From Aedes albopictus (taxonomy: Eukaryota > Arthropoda > Insecta > Diptera > Culicidae), in NCBI RefSeq assembly GCF_035046485.1, contig NC_085138.1:426299265-426363264 (forward strand): 64,000 bases of DNA. Reading direction: 5' to 3'. This document shows positions 55,186 to 64,000 of this stretch, one piece after another (positions within the stretch are counted from its first letter, which is position 1; every line of letters starts with the position of its first letter). Below the pieces are notes generated by a model. The model made no database searches. It was given only the letters and a program-made list of their open reading frames with translations, and had not been told where the DNA came from. The translations under genes were made by a program, and so were the position numbers.

Positions 55186-56402
55186 AGGATCCCGAACTCC
55201 GTCTGCAATACTCTAACTTCATCGAAGAGTACAAATCTCTTGGTCACTGCAAAGAAGTTATTGAGGCGCACGATGTCGCTGGACAATTGAAGTACTACAT
55301 GCCGCATCACGCCGTTTACAGGCCGTCGAGCACAAGCACAAAATTAAGGGTGGTGTTTGATGTGTCGGCGAAACCGCCGTCTGGAGTGTCTCTCAACGAT
55401 GTGTTGAAGATAGGCCCCGTCGTTCAGAACGACTTGATGTCAATTCTATTGAGATTTCGTAAACATCCTTTCGTCTTTACCGCTGATATTCAAAAAATGT
55501 ATCGGCAGATTTTGATTGATCCTGAACAGACCTCGTTGCAGAGAATTTTCTGGCGGTCCAACCCAACGGATCCCGTCAAGGTTCTCGAGTTAGTGACTGT
55601 TACGTACGGTACTTCTGCTGCTCCGTTCTTGGCAACTAGGTCGCTTGTTCAACTTAGTGTTGATGAAGGAGCCGATTTCCCTCTTGCAGCTCGCGTGATA
55701 CAAGAGGACTGCTATGTTGATGATGTGTTGTCGGGAGCGAAAACCATTCAAGAAGCCATTGAATGTCGTCAACAGCTCCAAACGTTACTAGCCAGGGGTG
55801 GTTTTCCGGTGCATAAGTGGTGCGCCAACGATGAAACGATTCTTCAGGATGTCCCTGAGGATGAGCGCGAGAAACTAGTTCTCCTTGATGATCTGTCGGC
55901 AAATGAGGTGATGAAGACTCTTGGATTAACGTGGAATCCGAGGAGCGATGAGTTTCTTTTCTGTCAGTCTGCTTCGTCCGAAGATTCAGCTGTGACGAAG
56001 CGCCAGCTATTCTCTGAAGTAGCGAAAATGTTTGACCCGCTAGGCCTACTCGCCCCAATTACCGTTCCAGCTAAGCGTTTGATGCAGCAAACGTGGGCTG
56101 ATAAAATAGACTGGGATGAGTCTCTTTCTGATGACCTCCTTAGAGACTGGTTACGCCTTCGTAATTCGCTCGTAGCCGTTCGTGACATTAAAATTCCGAG
56201 ACCAGTAACCGGTCCCGCGTATGAGTCTCTTGAGCTACACGGGTTCGCAGACGCTTCAGGAATAGCGTACGGTGCCTGCTTGTATGTTCGCAGTATTCTC
56301 CCAAATGATCGCTGTGTCGTCAGGTTGTTGTGCAGCAAGTCTAAGATTGCCCCTCTTCAAGAGTTGACAATTCCTCGAAAGGAACTGTGTGCAGCTGTCT
56401 AG
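55179..56402 (+). CDS. BEL/Pao reverse transcriptase and RNase H
   Basis: This open segment has no real ATG start and is the continuation of gag-pol after the break. It contains LRVVFDVSAKPPSGVSLND, FTADIQKMYRQI and the catalytic YVDD at 55713-55724, then the connection (FDPLGLLAPITVPAK) and an RNase H-like part beginning LHGFADASGIAYGA near 56235. A stop at 56400 follows IPRKELCAA, the point where the next open frame takes over in a different phase. These breaks make this copy unable to express the full polyprotein without frameshifting. Confidence 0.8.
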   Translation: MLKDPELRLQYSNFIEEYKSLGHCKEVIEAHDVAGQLKYYMPHHAVYRPSSTSTKLRVVFDVSAKPPSGVSLNDVLKIGPVVQNDLMSILLRFRKHPFVFTADIQKMYRQILIDPEQTSLQRIFWRSNPTDPVKVLELVTVTYGTSAAPFLATRSLVQLSVDEGADFPLAARVIQEDCYVDDVLSGAKTIQEAIECRQQLQTLLARGGFPVHKWCANDETILQDVPEDEREKLVLLDDLSANEVMKTLGLTWNPRSDEFLFCQSASSEDSAVTKRQLFSEVAKMFDPLGLLAPITVPAKRLMQQTWADKIDWDESLSDDLLRDWLRLRNSLVAVRDIKIPRPVTGPAYESLELHGFADASGIAYGACLYVRSILPNDRCVVRLLCSKSKIAPLQELTIPRKELCAAV

Positions 56403-58371
56403 GTTGGTCAAGAAGGTTCAATCGACTTTGGAAGTTCAGTTCTCCTCCGTTTCTCTTTGGTCGGACAGTCAGATTGTCCTCTCGTGGTTACAAAAGGCGC
56501 CAGCGAAATTGCAGCCATTCGTTCAGAATCGTGTGGTGGAGATATCAAGGGACTGCGGTCTCTATAAATGGGGTTACGTCAGGTCCAAGGACAACCCGGC
56601 CGATGTGATCTCCCGCGGTCAGCTCCCCGGCACTTTGAAGGAAAACTCGCTATGGTGGGAAGGACCTCCGTTTCTCCAATCAAGGATGTACGAATCACCA
56701 GTTCTTGATCAACTTCCTGATGATTTGATGCCTGAAATGAAACCAGCTTTGGTCATGGTAATGCCCGTAGTGAATTGTGATGATCTTCCACTCTTCAAGA
56801 AATTCGGATCCCTGCGTAAACTTCAACGTGTTCTTGCCTACGTTCAGCGATTTCTGAAGAATTGCCGTACCAAGAATCCGGAGCATCGTGTCAAAAGTAG
56901 TTGTCTATCCGTCTCCGAGCTTCGGTCTGCTCTCCATACAATTGTGCTAGTGATTCAACACGAATCGTTGCCTGAAGAAATCGAAAGAGTCGAGAATGGA
57001 GAACCGTCTAAAAGGTTGAAAGCTCTCGGCCCGTTTTTGCATAACGGAGCCTTGCGAGTGGGTGGGCGTATTCAGAAGTCACGAATGTCGTTTGATGCCA
57101 AACATCAATACATCTTGCCAAGGCATCCACTCACCGATTTGATTATCCGCGAATATCATTTGGAACATTTGCACATTGGTCCGTCTGGTCTTTTGTCAGC
57201 TCTTCGTCAACGCTTCTGGTTGTTGGGTTCTCGTTCTGCTGTAAGGAAGATAACCAGGGGGTGTGTGGAGTGTTTCCGGGTGAAGCCACAAGGTGTGGCG
57301 CAGTACATGGGCAACTTGCCACAAAGTCGCGTAACGCCATCCGCACCGTTTGAGGTCACCGGAGTGGATTACGCGGGGCCCTTCCTGATCAGACAAGCAT
57401 GTCGGAAAACTGTTCATGTCAAGGCGTATTTATGTGTGTTCGTTTGCTTGGTGACGAAGTCTCTCCACTTAGAGCTTGTTTCGGACATGTCGACTGCTGC
57501 CTTTATTGCTGCGTTGCAAAGGTTCATCAGTCGCAGGGGAATAGTCCGTGAAATTCACTCCGACAATGGCAGCAATTTTCGTGGGGCTAAAGCCGAGCTT
57601 CATGAGTTGTATTTGTTGTTTCGTGAGAATGTCGCTATCAACCAGATCGAGACGTTTTGCCAGAATAAAGAAATAAGCTGGCATTTTATTCCGCCTGATG
57701 CTCCTGAATTCGGCGGGATGTGGGAAGCTTCAGTGAAAAGCACGAAATATCACCTGAAGCGTATCCTCAAAGGAACTCCGTTAACCTTTGAAGAGATGTA
57801 TACCCTATTGACCCAGGTCGAAGCCATTTTGAACTCGCGACCTCTCTTCTCGCATTCGGACGATCCCGCTGAGGGTGAAGTAATCACTCCAGCTCATTTT
57901 CTAATTGGCCGCCCGTTGACGGCCGTTCCTGAGCCCTCCTATGAGGGTCTCAATCAAAACCGTTTATCGAAATGGCAGCACCTGCAACAGATGAGGGAAC
58001 ATTTTTGGAGGTCGTGGGTGCACGACTATCTGGTGAGTCTGCAGCCTAGGGGAAAGAACTTCGTTCGCTTTCCGAATGTTCGTCCAGGTATAGTAGTTTT
58101 GATGGAAGATAAGACTCTTCCGCCCCAACAGTGGAAGCTAGGGCGAATCGTTCATGTCTATCCTGGGGAAGATAATTTTGTAAGGGTAGTCGATATCAAG
58201 GTGGGAAATGCGGTTTATAGACGTCCGATAACTAAAATTTCGATTCTTCCAATAGAAGACAATAGTCGCATTGGGGGGCCTCAGGATTCCGGCAGCGATC
58301 GCCCGGGGGAGGATGTTCGCAACAGCGAAGATTTGACGTCGATCCAAATCGGCGGATCCGCGCGACGCTAG
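56389..58371 (+). CDS. BEL/Pao RNase H end and integrase
   Basis: This is the third open segment. It begins with the rest of the RNase H-like region (LWSDSQIVLSWL; NPADVISRG). The integrase zinc-binding HHCC lies near 57165-57280 (HLEHLHIGPSG ... CVECFRVK), and the DDE core has VTGVDYAGPF near 57356, IHSDNGSNFRGA near 57556 and PEFGGMWEASVKS near 57706. A BEL-specific C-terminal region (DUF5641-like, HFWRSWVHDYL) follows. It ends 58 bp inside the 3' LTR. All catalytic DDE residues seem present. Confidence 0.85.
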   Translation: MQLSRLVKKVQSTLEVQFSSVSLWSDSQIVLSWLQKAPAKLQPFVQNRVVEISRDCGLYKWGYVRSKDNPADVISRGQLPGTLKENSLWWEGPPFLQSRMYESPVLDQLPDDLMPEMKPALVMVMPVVNCDDLPLFKKFGSLRKLQRVLAYVQRFLKNCRTKNPEHRVKSSCLSVSELRSALHTIVLVIQHESLPEEIERVENGEPSKRLKALGPFLHNGALRVGGRIQKSRMSFDAKHQYILPRHPLTDLIIREYHLEHLHIGPSGLLSALRQRFWLLGSRSAVRKITRGCVECFRVKPQGVAQYMGNLPQSRVTPSAPFEVTGVDYAGPFLIRQACRKTVHVKAYLCVFVCLVTKSLHLELVSDMSTAAFIAALQRFISRRGIVREIHSDNGSNFRGAKAELHELYLLFRENVAINQIETFCQNKEISWHFIPPDAPEFGGMWEASVKSTKYHLKRILKGTPLTFEEMYTLLTQVEAILNSRPLFSHSDDPAEGEVITPAHFLIGRPLTAVPEPSYEGLNQNRLSKWQHLQQMREHFWRSWVHDYLVSLQPRGKNFVRFPNVRPGIVVLMEDKTLPPQQWKLGRIVHVYPGEDNFVRVVDIKVGNAVYRRPITKISILPIEDNSRIGGPQDSGSDRPGEDVRNSEDLTSIQIGGSARR

Positions 58372-59418
58372 CGACACGATCCAACATGTCGTGCCAGCCG
58401 AGATGCTTACCCGCAGCTGGAGAACACCACGAGAAGAAAGGTACAGTCAACTATTCCATGCCGTCAACTACACAGCCAATCAGGGCTAAGCATCAACCAG
58501 CCAATCAGAAAATTCTAGATTATTTGAACGACTGCATATAAATAGCTGTAGGACAAGTCGTAGGTTTAGAAGTTTTTTGTATTCCAACCAGTGAACAAGT
58601 AAAGTCTAGTTAAAGTGAAAACTCGTGTTCTTATTTCCGAAGAAGGCGATCCTCTCCAGTGAAGTGCTCAGCCAGTTTCAGTTCCAGCGCAGCTGCTTGG
58701 TGTCCAATTTCGTCGTGGTTTCCGTCACCCAGCATCTTGGCTCGCTACCGAGAATTAATTTTCCCAAGGCTCTTTTCAGAGCCATCCACTTGAGAGTTAC
58801 GGTAGGCGATGCTACTCGCAGGGTGAGCGAGAAACAGTTATTTTGCTTTGGAATCAAGCGCAGCGCGGCACTGTACCGCGTCGGCAGTGGGCGAGTCGTC
58901 GTCGTCGTCGTCTTCGTGTGTGCCAGTCAGGCACAGCTTCCTCGTGTCGTGTTGGCAGTGAGTCAGCACAGTCGTCATCGTCAGTGATCATCGTCATCGT
59001 GTGCATGTGTTGGCAGGGAGCCAGCACAGTGTCGACCAAGCAGCGTCGGCATTCGTCCTCCTCGTGATCGCGTGTGGTAGTATAGGACTGCCACAGTCGC
59101 GTCGTCGTCGACCTCTCTGCGTCGTCGTCCGCATCAGCGGCAGTGTGTCGTTCTGGTGAGTACGTTTGTGTATGTGGCAGTGGGCCACCGCAGTGCATCG
59201 TCGGCAGTGAGCCGAGTTTTCGTAGTGTGTGCTGGGGCAGCGGTAGTCGGCAATGTGCAGACGGACTGCTAGCTCCATTCCATCGTCATCTCGTCATCGT
59301 TGTCGGCAGTGAGCCGACTGTAGTGAAGTGCACGTAGCTGGCAGATTTCGGCACAGGGCTGATTCTGCTGGCTCGAACCCATACGATTCATACATGTTGG
59401 CAATGAGCCAACATATTG
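58314..59418 (+). repeat. 3' LTR of BEL/Pao element
   Basis: Same length as the 5' LTR. Visible differences are GTCGACCC/GTCGATCC near 58339 and TGTAGCAC/TGTAGGAC near 58548. Directly after it the sequence switches to an inverted piece of the left flank. Confidence 0.9.
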
Positions 59419-59465
59419 AAACCTTGCATGAAACCCTCTAGAACGCCCCTGAAACCCCGCGAAAC
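59419..59465 (-). repeat. Inverted 47-bp piece of the left flank
   Basis: It matches 51519-51565 on the opposite strand (AAACCTTGCATG to CCCGCGAAACA). It joins the 3' LTR to the inverted gag fragment and marks a rearrangement breakpoint. Confidence 0.75.
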
Positions 59466-60380
59466 ATACTTCCCATCGAATGTTGGGATGGGAGCTTTAA
59501 GCGGTGCTTGTTGGATAATGATTCTGGAAGAATCGGATTGCGTTTGCACGACATTAGAATCACGAGGATTCTTTTGAAGAGCTTCCATTAAGCCTTCCAA
59601 ACGAACAAGAGCATCCGTATGAATCCGATCAAACTCGTTCAACTTTTCATCTTGTTCATCGAGTTTGGCCGGAGGAACAAGCCTCAGCACCTCCTTGTGT
59701 AAAGCGGTATATTCCGCGTAATGGGTTTCTAACTTTTTAGAGAAAACTTTAAGCAAAGGCACACTCACCTGGGAGGGGTCGTCCTCCGCTCTCTCCAACG
59801 TGTTGAAGATTGCGGTGACCTTACCCCTTACCTGCCCACGCTGATGAACGAAGGTCTTCACATCTTCCATGGTTGGCTGCTGGCTGCTCTTGGTCGGTGA
59901 ATGTTGCACGGACATCAGAATTATCGATGCGGGTAGATCGACAAATCACTTTTCGAATTTTCGGCTTTGCGAGGTTTCACTGTCACTTTCGGTTCATTTG
60001 GATTTCTTAGCACACATCCAATGAGAGTATAATGGAGGTGTGGAAGAGATGCTTTGTGTGCGTGAGATCCGTGTTTGGTGCAAAACATGTCACTAATACA
60101 AGCAAAGCGAGCTCCCATAAGAACGCGTGTCAAATAGTGACGTCACTATTTGTGTTTACATTTTTCTTTGCTTACTAATACATAGCCATCTCTTCTTCTT
60201 CCTCACCTGTAATATACTCTCATTGGCACACATCAGTTTCTCGGATCGGTCTTAGTTTCAGTTCTTCGTTTTTAGTTCGCAGCACTATCACTTCCGATCC
60301 GCAGAGGAGAGTTCGATCAGTTCGAGCACTTGACACACTTGTTCTTTGTTGGACTGTATTGTTCTTCACACACTTATCCG
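59466..60380 (-). pseudogene. Inverted BEL/Pao 5' UTR and gag fragment
   Basis: On the minus strand it reads the 5' UTR (60380-60235 and 60018-59916) and then the first 152 residues of gag (ATG at 59915), stopping after FDGKY at the breakpoint. It differs from the intact gag by at least one residue (RGKV for RGEV). A 207-bp MITE interrupts its 5' UTR. Confidence 0.85.
60019..60225. mobile_element. MITE in the inverted BEL/Pao 5' UTR
   Basis: Inverted ends CAATGAGAGTATA/TATACTCTCATTG are flanked by the 9-bp direct repeat GCACACATC (60010-60018 and 60226-60234). The uninterrupted site is seen in the intact element near 52890-52900. A 9-bp duplication suggests Mutator-like (MULE) mobilisation, with an 8-bp reading possible. 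Confidence 0.8.
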
Positions 60381-61432
60381 GTTCGAAGGACCACAATATG
60401 ATGGCTCATTGCCAACATGTATGAATCGTATGGGTTCGAGCCAGCAGAATCAGCCCTGTGCCGAAATCTGCCAGCTACGTGCACTTCACTACAGTCGGCT
60501 CACTGCCGACAACGATGACGAGATGACGATGGAATGGAGCTAGCAGTCCGTCTGCACATTGCCGACTACCGCTGCCCCAGCACACACTACGAAAACTCGG
60601 CTCACTGCCGACGATGCACTGCGGTGGCCCACTGCCACATACACAAACGTACTCACCAGAACGACACACTGCCGCTGATGCGGACGACGACGCAGAGAGG
60701 TCGACGACGACGCGCACTTCACTACAGTCGGCTCACTGCCGACGACGATGACGAGATGACGATGGAATGGAGCTAGCAGTCCGTCTGCACATTGCCGACT
60801 ACCGCTGCCCCAGCACACACTACGTAAACTCGGCTCACTGCCGGCGATGCACTGCGGTGGCCCACTGCCACATACAAACACGTACCGCGTCGTCAGTGGG
60901 CAGTCGTCGTCGTCGTCATCGTGTGTGCGAGTCAAGCACAGCGATACCTCGTGTCGTGTTGGCAGTGAGCCAGCACAGTCGTCATCGTCAGTGATCATCG
61001 TCATCGTGTGCATGTGTTGGCAGTGAGCCAGCACAGTGTCGACCAAGCAGCGTCGGCATTCGTCCTCCTCGTGATCGTGTGTGGTAGTATAGGACTGTCA
61101 CAGTCGCGTCGTCGTCGACCTCTCTGCGTCGTCGTCCGCATCGGCGGCAGTGTGTCGTTCTGGTGAGTACGTGTTTGTATGTGGCAGTGGGCCACCGCAG
61201 TGCATCGCCGGCAGTGAGCCGAGTTTTCGTAGTGTGTGCTGGGGCAGCGGTAGTCGGCAATGTGCAGACGGACTGCTAGCTCCATTCCATCGTCATCTCG
61301 TCATCGTCGTCGGCAGTGAGCCGACTGTAGTGAAGTGCGCGTAGCTAGCAGATTTCGGCATAGGGCTGATTCTGCTGGCTCGACCCCTACGATTCCTACA
61401 TGTTGGCAATGAGCCAACATATTGTGTTGTTT
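60381..61432. repeat. Scrambled BEL/Pao LTR pieces
   Basis: 60381-60711 is LTR 3' half in inverted orientation. About 60712-60886 repeats part of it, again inverted. About 60887-61427 is forward-oriented LTR 3' half (from GTCAGTGGGCAGTCGTCG to GAGCCAACATATTG). The last two share variants absent from the intact LTRs (ACGTGTTTGTATG, CATCGCCGGC), so they come from a different, somewhat diverged copy. Confidence 0.75.
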
Positions 61433-61870
61433 ATCACACTTTCATTATGTATCCATGAACCAATTGTTGAACATTTGCGTAACCGAAACTGTGAATATGG
61501 ATGGCTGTCAGATTTTGTTTTTCACTTTACCTAATCGTTTATTACAAGGGGCTTTAAGGGCGTTCCAAGGATGTTCCAGAAGTCTTCAGAAGTTTCAGGG
61601 TGTCTCAGTGGTATTCCAGTGTATGCGAGGTGCGTTCTTAAGGGATTCAGGAGAAACCCAGAAGTTTTCAAGGGGTTTCAGGGGTGTTCACGGGGTGTTT
61701 TAGGGGGGTTAAGAGGTTCTCAGGGGCATTCCAGGGGCTTCCAAAGGCATTCCAGGGTGTTTCGCGGGGTTTCAGGGGCGTTCTAGAGGGTTTCATGCAA
61801 GGTTTCAAGAGGCTTCAGGGGGATCTATAGGTGTTTCAGGAGATTTCTGGGGTTTTTATGGACGTTCCAT
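61433..61870 (+). repeat. Flanking direct repeat, right copy
   Basis: Nearly identical to 51184-51630 but continues past GGACGTTCCAT into GATGATTCACAGGCATTCC, revealing what lay beyond the left copy before LTR insertion or rearrangement. Confidence 0.85.
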
Positions 61871-62060
61871 GATGATTCACAGGCATTCCAAGGGGATCCC
61901 AAGGGATCTCAAGGATTTTCAGGGGTGTTCCCGGGGGGTTTGAGACGGTTGCAGAGGCGTTCCAGGGGAAGTAATCATGATAGCACCTGAAACCCAGAAA
62001 CAGCTTGAAACACTTCTGGAAATTCCTTGAAACGTCTTTGAAATCCCACAGAATCCCTTG
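61871..62060. repeat. GTTTCAGG/CCTGAAAC repeat end
   Basis: G-rich motifs (AGGGGATCC, CCGGGGGGTTTGAG) give way near 61985 to the complementary C-orientation (ACCTGAAACCC, CCTTGAAACG), a local orientation switch. Confidence 0.5.
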
Positions 62061-62545
62061 GAATAGTGTTGCAAAATGAATCTTATTTTTGTGAACATTA
62101 ACCAACACATTTTTCTACCATTTTTGATTTTAGACAACCAGAGCTCTCTTCAAATAGGAAACTCTTCGTAGTCATTTGAATGATTAATGATAACTCAAAT
62201 GGAAATGACTAGCTGGGTACAAAGCTCGACAAACCCGCGTCAAGATCGGGTCAAATTTTGTCGAATGTTGGACCACTGTTGGACACACATCGGTAAACTG
62301 TTGGGTCTATTTTGGGTTTGGTGGCCAAAACAATACCGAACAAAGCTTTAAGCGTTCTATAATTACCGCTCCGCATACCTAGGCACCGTTTTACCCAGAA
62401 CGTTTCGACGTACCAGCAAATTGCTACGAGCCTGTAGTGGGCAGCATAGGCATGTGAACCATAGTTGCGTTTTATTGGCGCAGTTGGTCGCTTGAGCGTG
62501 CGACCGAATTGAGCACTCGGCGCATATTAAACAGACAGCGGAGCT
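62061..62545. other. Unassigned region
   Basis: No gene or element is recognised. Confidence 0.3.
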
Positions 62546-62554
62546 TTAGGACAG

Positions 62555-62668
62555 ATGGTCAAAGGACAAAACGTCGAATGAACAAAAGGTCGAAGGGACA
62601 AAAGGTCGAATGGGACAAAAGGTCGAATGGGACAAAAGGTCGAATGGATAAAAGGTCGAATGTAAAAA
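62555..62668 (+). repeat. 18-bp minisatellite
   Basis: The unit GGACAAAAGGTCGAATGG recurs about six times with small changes. It creates the Arg/Lys-rich frame at 62509-62691, which I do not regard as a gene. Confidence 0.85.
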
Positions 62669-62946
62669 AAATAGATTCGGTTACCAGCTGATGTGTCTCA
62701 CTTTAAGTAAACAATATTTCATGAGTCTTTGTTTTTGCTCATGAAGAAAAACATTATAGTGCTGTTATAGAAAGCATATGAATTTCAGCCACTATCATTT
62801 CTATAGGATTTTTTTCCTTCCTTTGTTGCGTTAATGTAAAATTTAATAACAATTTAGTTTAATTTCATGTTCAAGAATTGTTCCCTCTTAAATTTATAGA
62901 CTGTTCTTTTAAACTTTGTTACTGAAATAATTATTTTCTCTTCAGG

Positions 62947-63989
62947 TACCGTGGGTACACAGTCATGGATCACTTAGTAGTATTTTTGACCTTCAAAATT
63001 CAATAAAAAATAAAAGAAAACAAATACTACGACTTGGAAAGCACTGTTGGCTATGTTTTGATTCGAACTTTTCATTCCCGATGAATTTGAAGTATAATCG
63101 CAAGTCATTTCCGCGTAAAAAAGGAATATTCCACTGTTTACAAAATGCCTTATTATGGATCAGCTCCACTGAGTCCCACACATTATGGATCAATTTTTGC
63201 AATATTATGGATCAGTGCAAAATTACTCAAAATTCCAACTCTGATAATAAATTTGCATTTGTAAGGCTAAACTACGCAGTGCATTGATTATTTTACTGAT
63301 GGAGTACCCGATTTTACAACAGGAATAAAGAGAAAACATTAAAAAGTCCCGAATCCATTTACTTCGATAGAGGTGCGCCACTAGGTTTCAGTGATGCTCT
63401 CCATTTTAAGTGTTATTTTTACAACTCTGTGTTTCAAGACACCTGGTTTTCAAGGTTACATGTTTTTTAATGATACTTTTGATACTTTAAGGTAAGATAA
63501 TTGTATCAAGAGCGTTGAGTGGAGCAAAAATCTATATTTGTTTAAAGTGATCCATAATAGCGTCAAACGATCAGTTTTTGGGTCACATTATGGATCACTG
63601 TTGAAAGTCACATTATTTTAGTATTTGAGTCCCAGAATAAAACAAAACTTCTTCTAATAGATACATACATATCTTATTCAACGTGTACGAGCGATTTTTA
63701 TATCAAAATTGATGGATTTCGACACTTTTAGAGCTTACCGCTGCAGGAGTAGATTCTTATGGAATTCGGCTGTTTACTGGCAGATGTAAGAGGATAACAC
63801 TATCGTTGCATTAAAATACATTTTATTTTTAGATTGAACTCTTGTAAATGGTTTTTTATCTCAGAAAACAAATAGGATCATGCTACAAAAATGATTTTCG
63901 TGCCGAAATATATGTTTTGAGCAAGATATTCGACTTTAAACATCAAAGTGATCCGTAACTGTGTGTGATGCATAACTGTGTAGGGACGG
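62947..63989. mobile_element. Putative element with ATTATGGATCA subterminal repeats
   Basis: The left end reads GTACCGTGGGTACACAGT and the right end, inverted, GTACCGTCCCTACACAGT. Inside, (A)TTATGGATCA(C/G) or its inverse occurs at about 62973, 63153, 63180, 63203, 63549, 63590 and, degenerate, 63948. There is no coding frame. No target duplication is visible, so the borders are tentative. Confidence 0.5.
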
Positions 63990-64000
63990 TACTTATTTTT

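Larger units (their letters stand above)
51631..59418 (+). mobile_element. BEL/Pao LTR retrotransposon
   Basis: 5' LTR, likely primer-binding site TGGTCCATCGG at 52736, gag-pol 52999-58371 and purine tract CGGGGGAGGA at 58304-58313, then the 3' LTR. Domain order gag, protease, RT, RNase H, integrase is that of the BEL/Pao superfamily. Near-identical LTRs imply recent insertion, but gag-pol carries two frame breaks (near 55110 and 56395). No env-like frame is present. No matching target duplication is found because the right flank is rearranged. Confidence 0.9.

Noticed and set aside
61419..61432. Target-site duplication for the BEL/Pao element
   Set aside because: I compared the bases before 51631 with those after 59418 and 61427 and found no matching 4-6 bp; the right flank is rearranged.
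62509..62691. Arg/Lys-rich 60-codon ORF
   Set aside because: It is the translation of an 18-bp minisatellite.

Overview
The window looks like intergenic or heterochromatin-like DNA from a mosquito, most likely the genus Aedes. I infer this from its repeat content, not from any host gene. It holds an I-clade LINE, RTE-like LINEs, a BEL/Pao LTR retrotransposon, tRNA-derived SINEs and many palindromic MITEs, packed together and nested. I found no host protein-coding gene, true tRNA, rRNA or CRISPR array that I could defend. Almost every long open frame belongs to a transposable element or comes from tandem repeats.

Layout. 0-5 kb: a hAT-like element carrying a SINE sits in a satellite with a unit of about 150 bp, followed by a transcribed-looking dispersed repeat, an AAGATGGCGG repeat block and AT-rich AAGGAATTC repeats. 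5-6.4 kb: simple-sequence-rich DNA of unknown nature. 6.4-10.35 kb: a large inverted-repeat element invaded by an ORF1-only retroelement (itself hit by a SINE) and by two small MITEs. 11.6 kb: a hAT-like MITE with a clean 8-bp duplication. 12.1-22.5 kb: a Russian doll. A decayed RTE-like LINE is split by a TA-duplicating MITE, which is split by an apparently full-length I-clade element (13002-19876, perfect 12-bp duplication). A second LINE fragment (20834-21905) sits in the same host LINE. 22.5-32.2 kb: GCGTTTCAGG repeats, a perfect 34-bp-stem hairpin, more MITEs and a second, inverted AAGATGGCGG block. 32.25-37.6 kb: a 5'-truncated I-clade element inside the same satellite, later hit by a 1.75-kb hAT-like foldback (splitting the RT active-site motif) and a 201-bp piggyBac-like MITE. 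37.6-42.7 kb: satellite, a foldback with a tRNA-like core, AT-rich repeats and a perfect 204-bp-arm palindrome. 43.6-48.5 kb: RTE-like relics, SINE-like pieces and MITEs. 48.7-50.35 kb: a 1.6-kb foldback. 51.2-61.9 kb: a very young BEL/Pao element with near-identical LTRs, followed by an inverted and scrambled partial second copy, all bracketed by a nearly identical 440-bp direct repeat. 62-64 kb: a short minisatellite and an element with ATTATGGATCA subterminal repeats.

How the parts work together. The autonomous-looking machinery is the I-clade element (ORF1 nucleic-acid-binding protein; ORF2 endonuclease, reverse transcriptase and RNase H) and, apart from two frame breaks, the BEL/Pao element. 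The MITEs, SINEs and foldbacks have no enzymes and must have been moved by others. Target-site duplications let the order of many insertions be read directly. The most unusual signals are an 8-copy, in-frame 96-bp repeat with a three-unit higher-order pattern upstream of the I-element endonuclease, and a 3'-terminal hairpin shared by the two I-clade elements with compensatory base changes.
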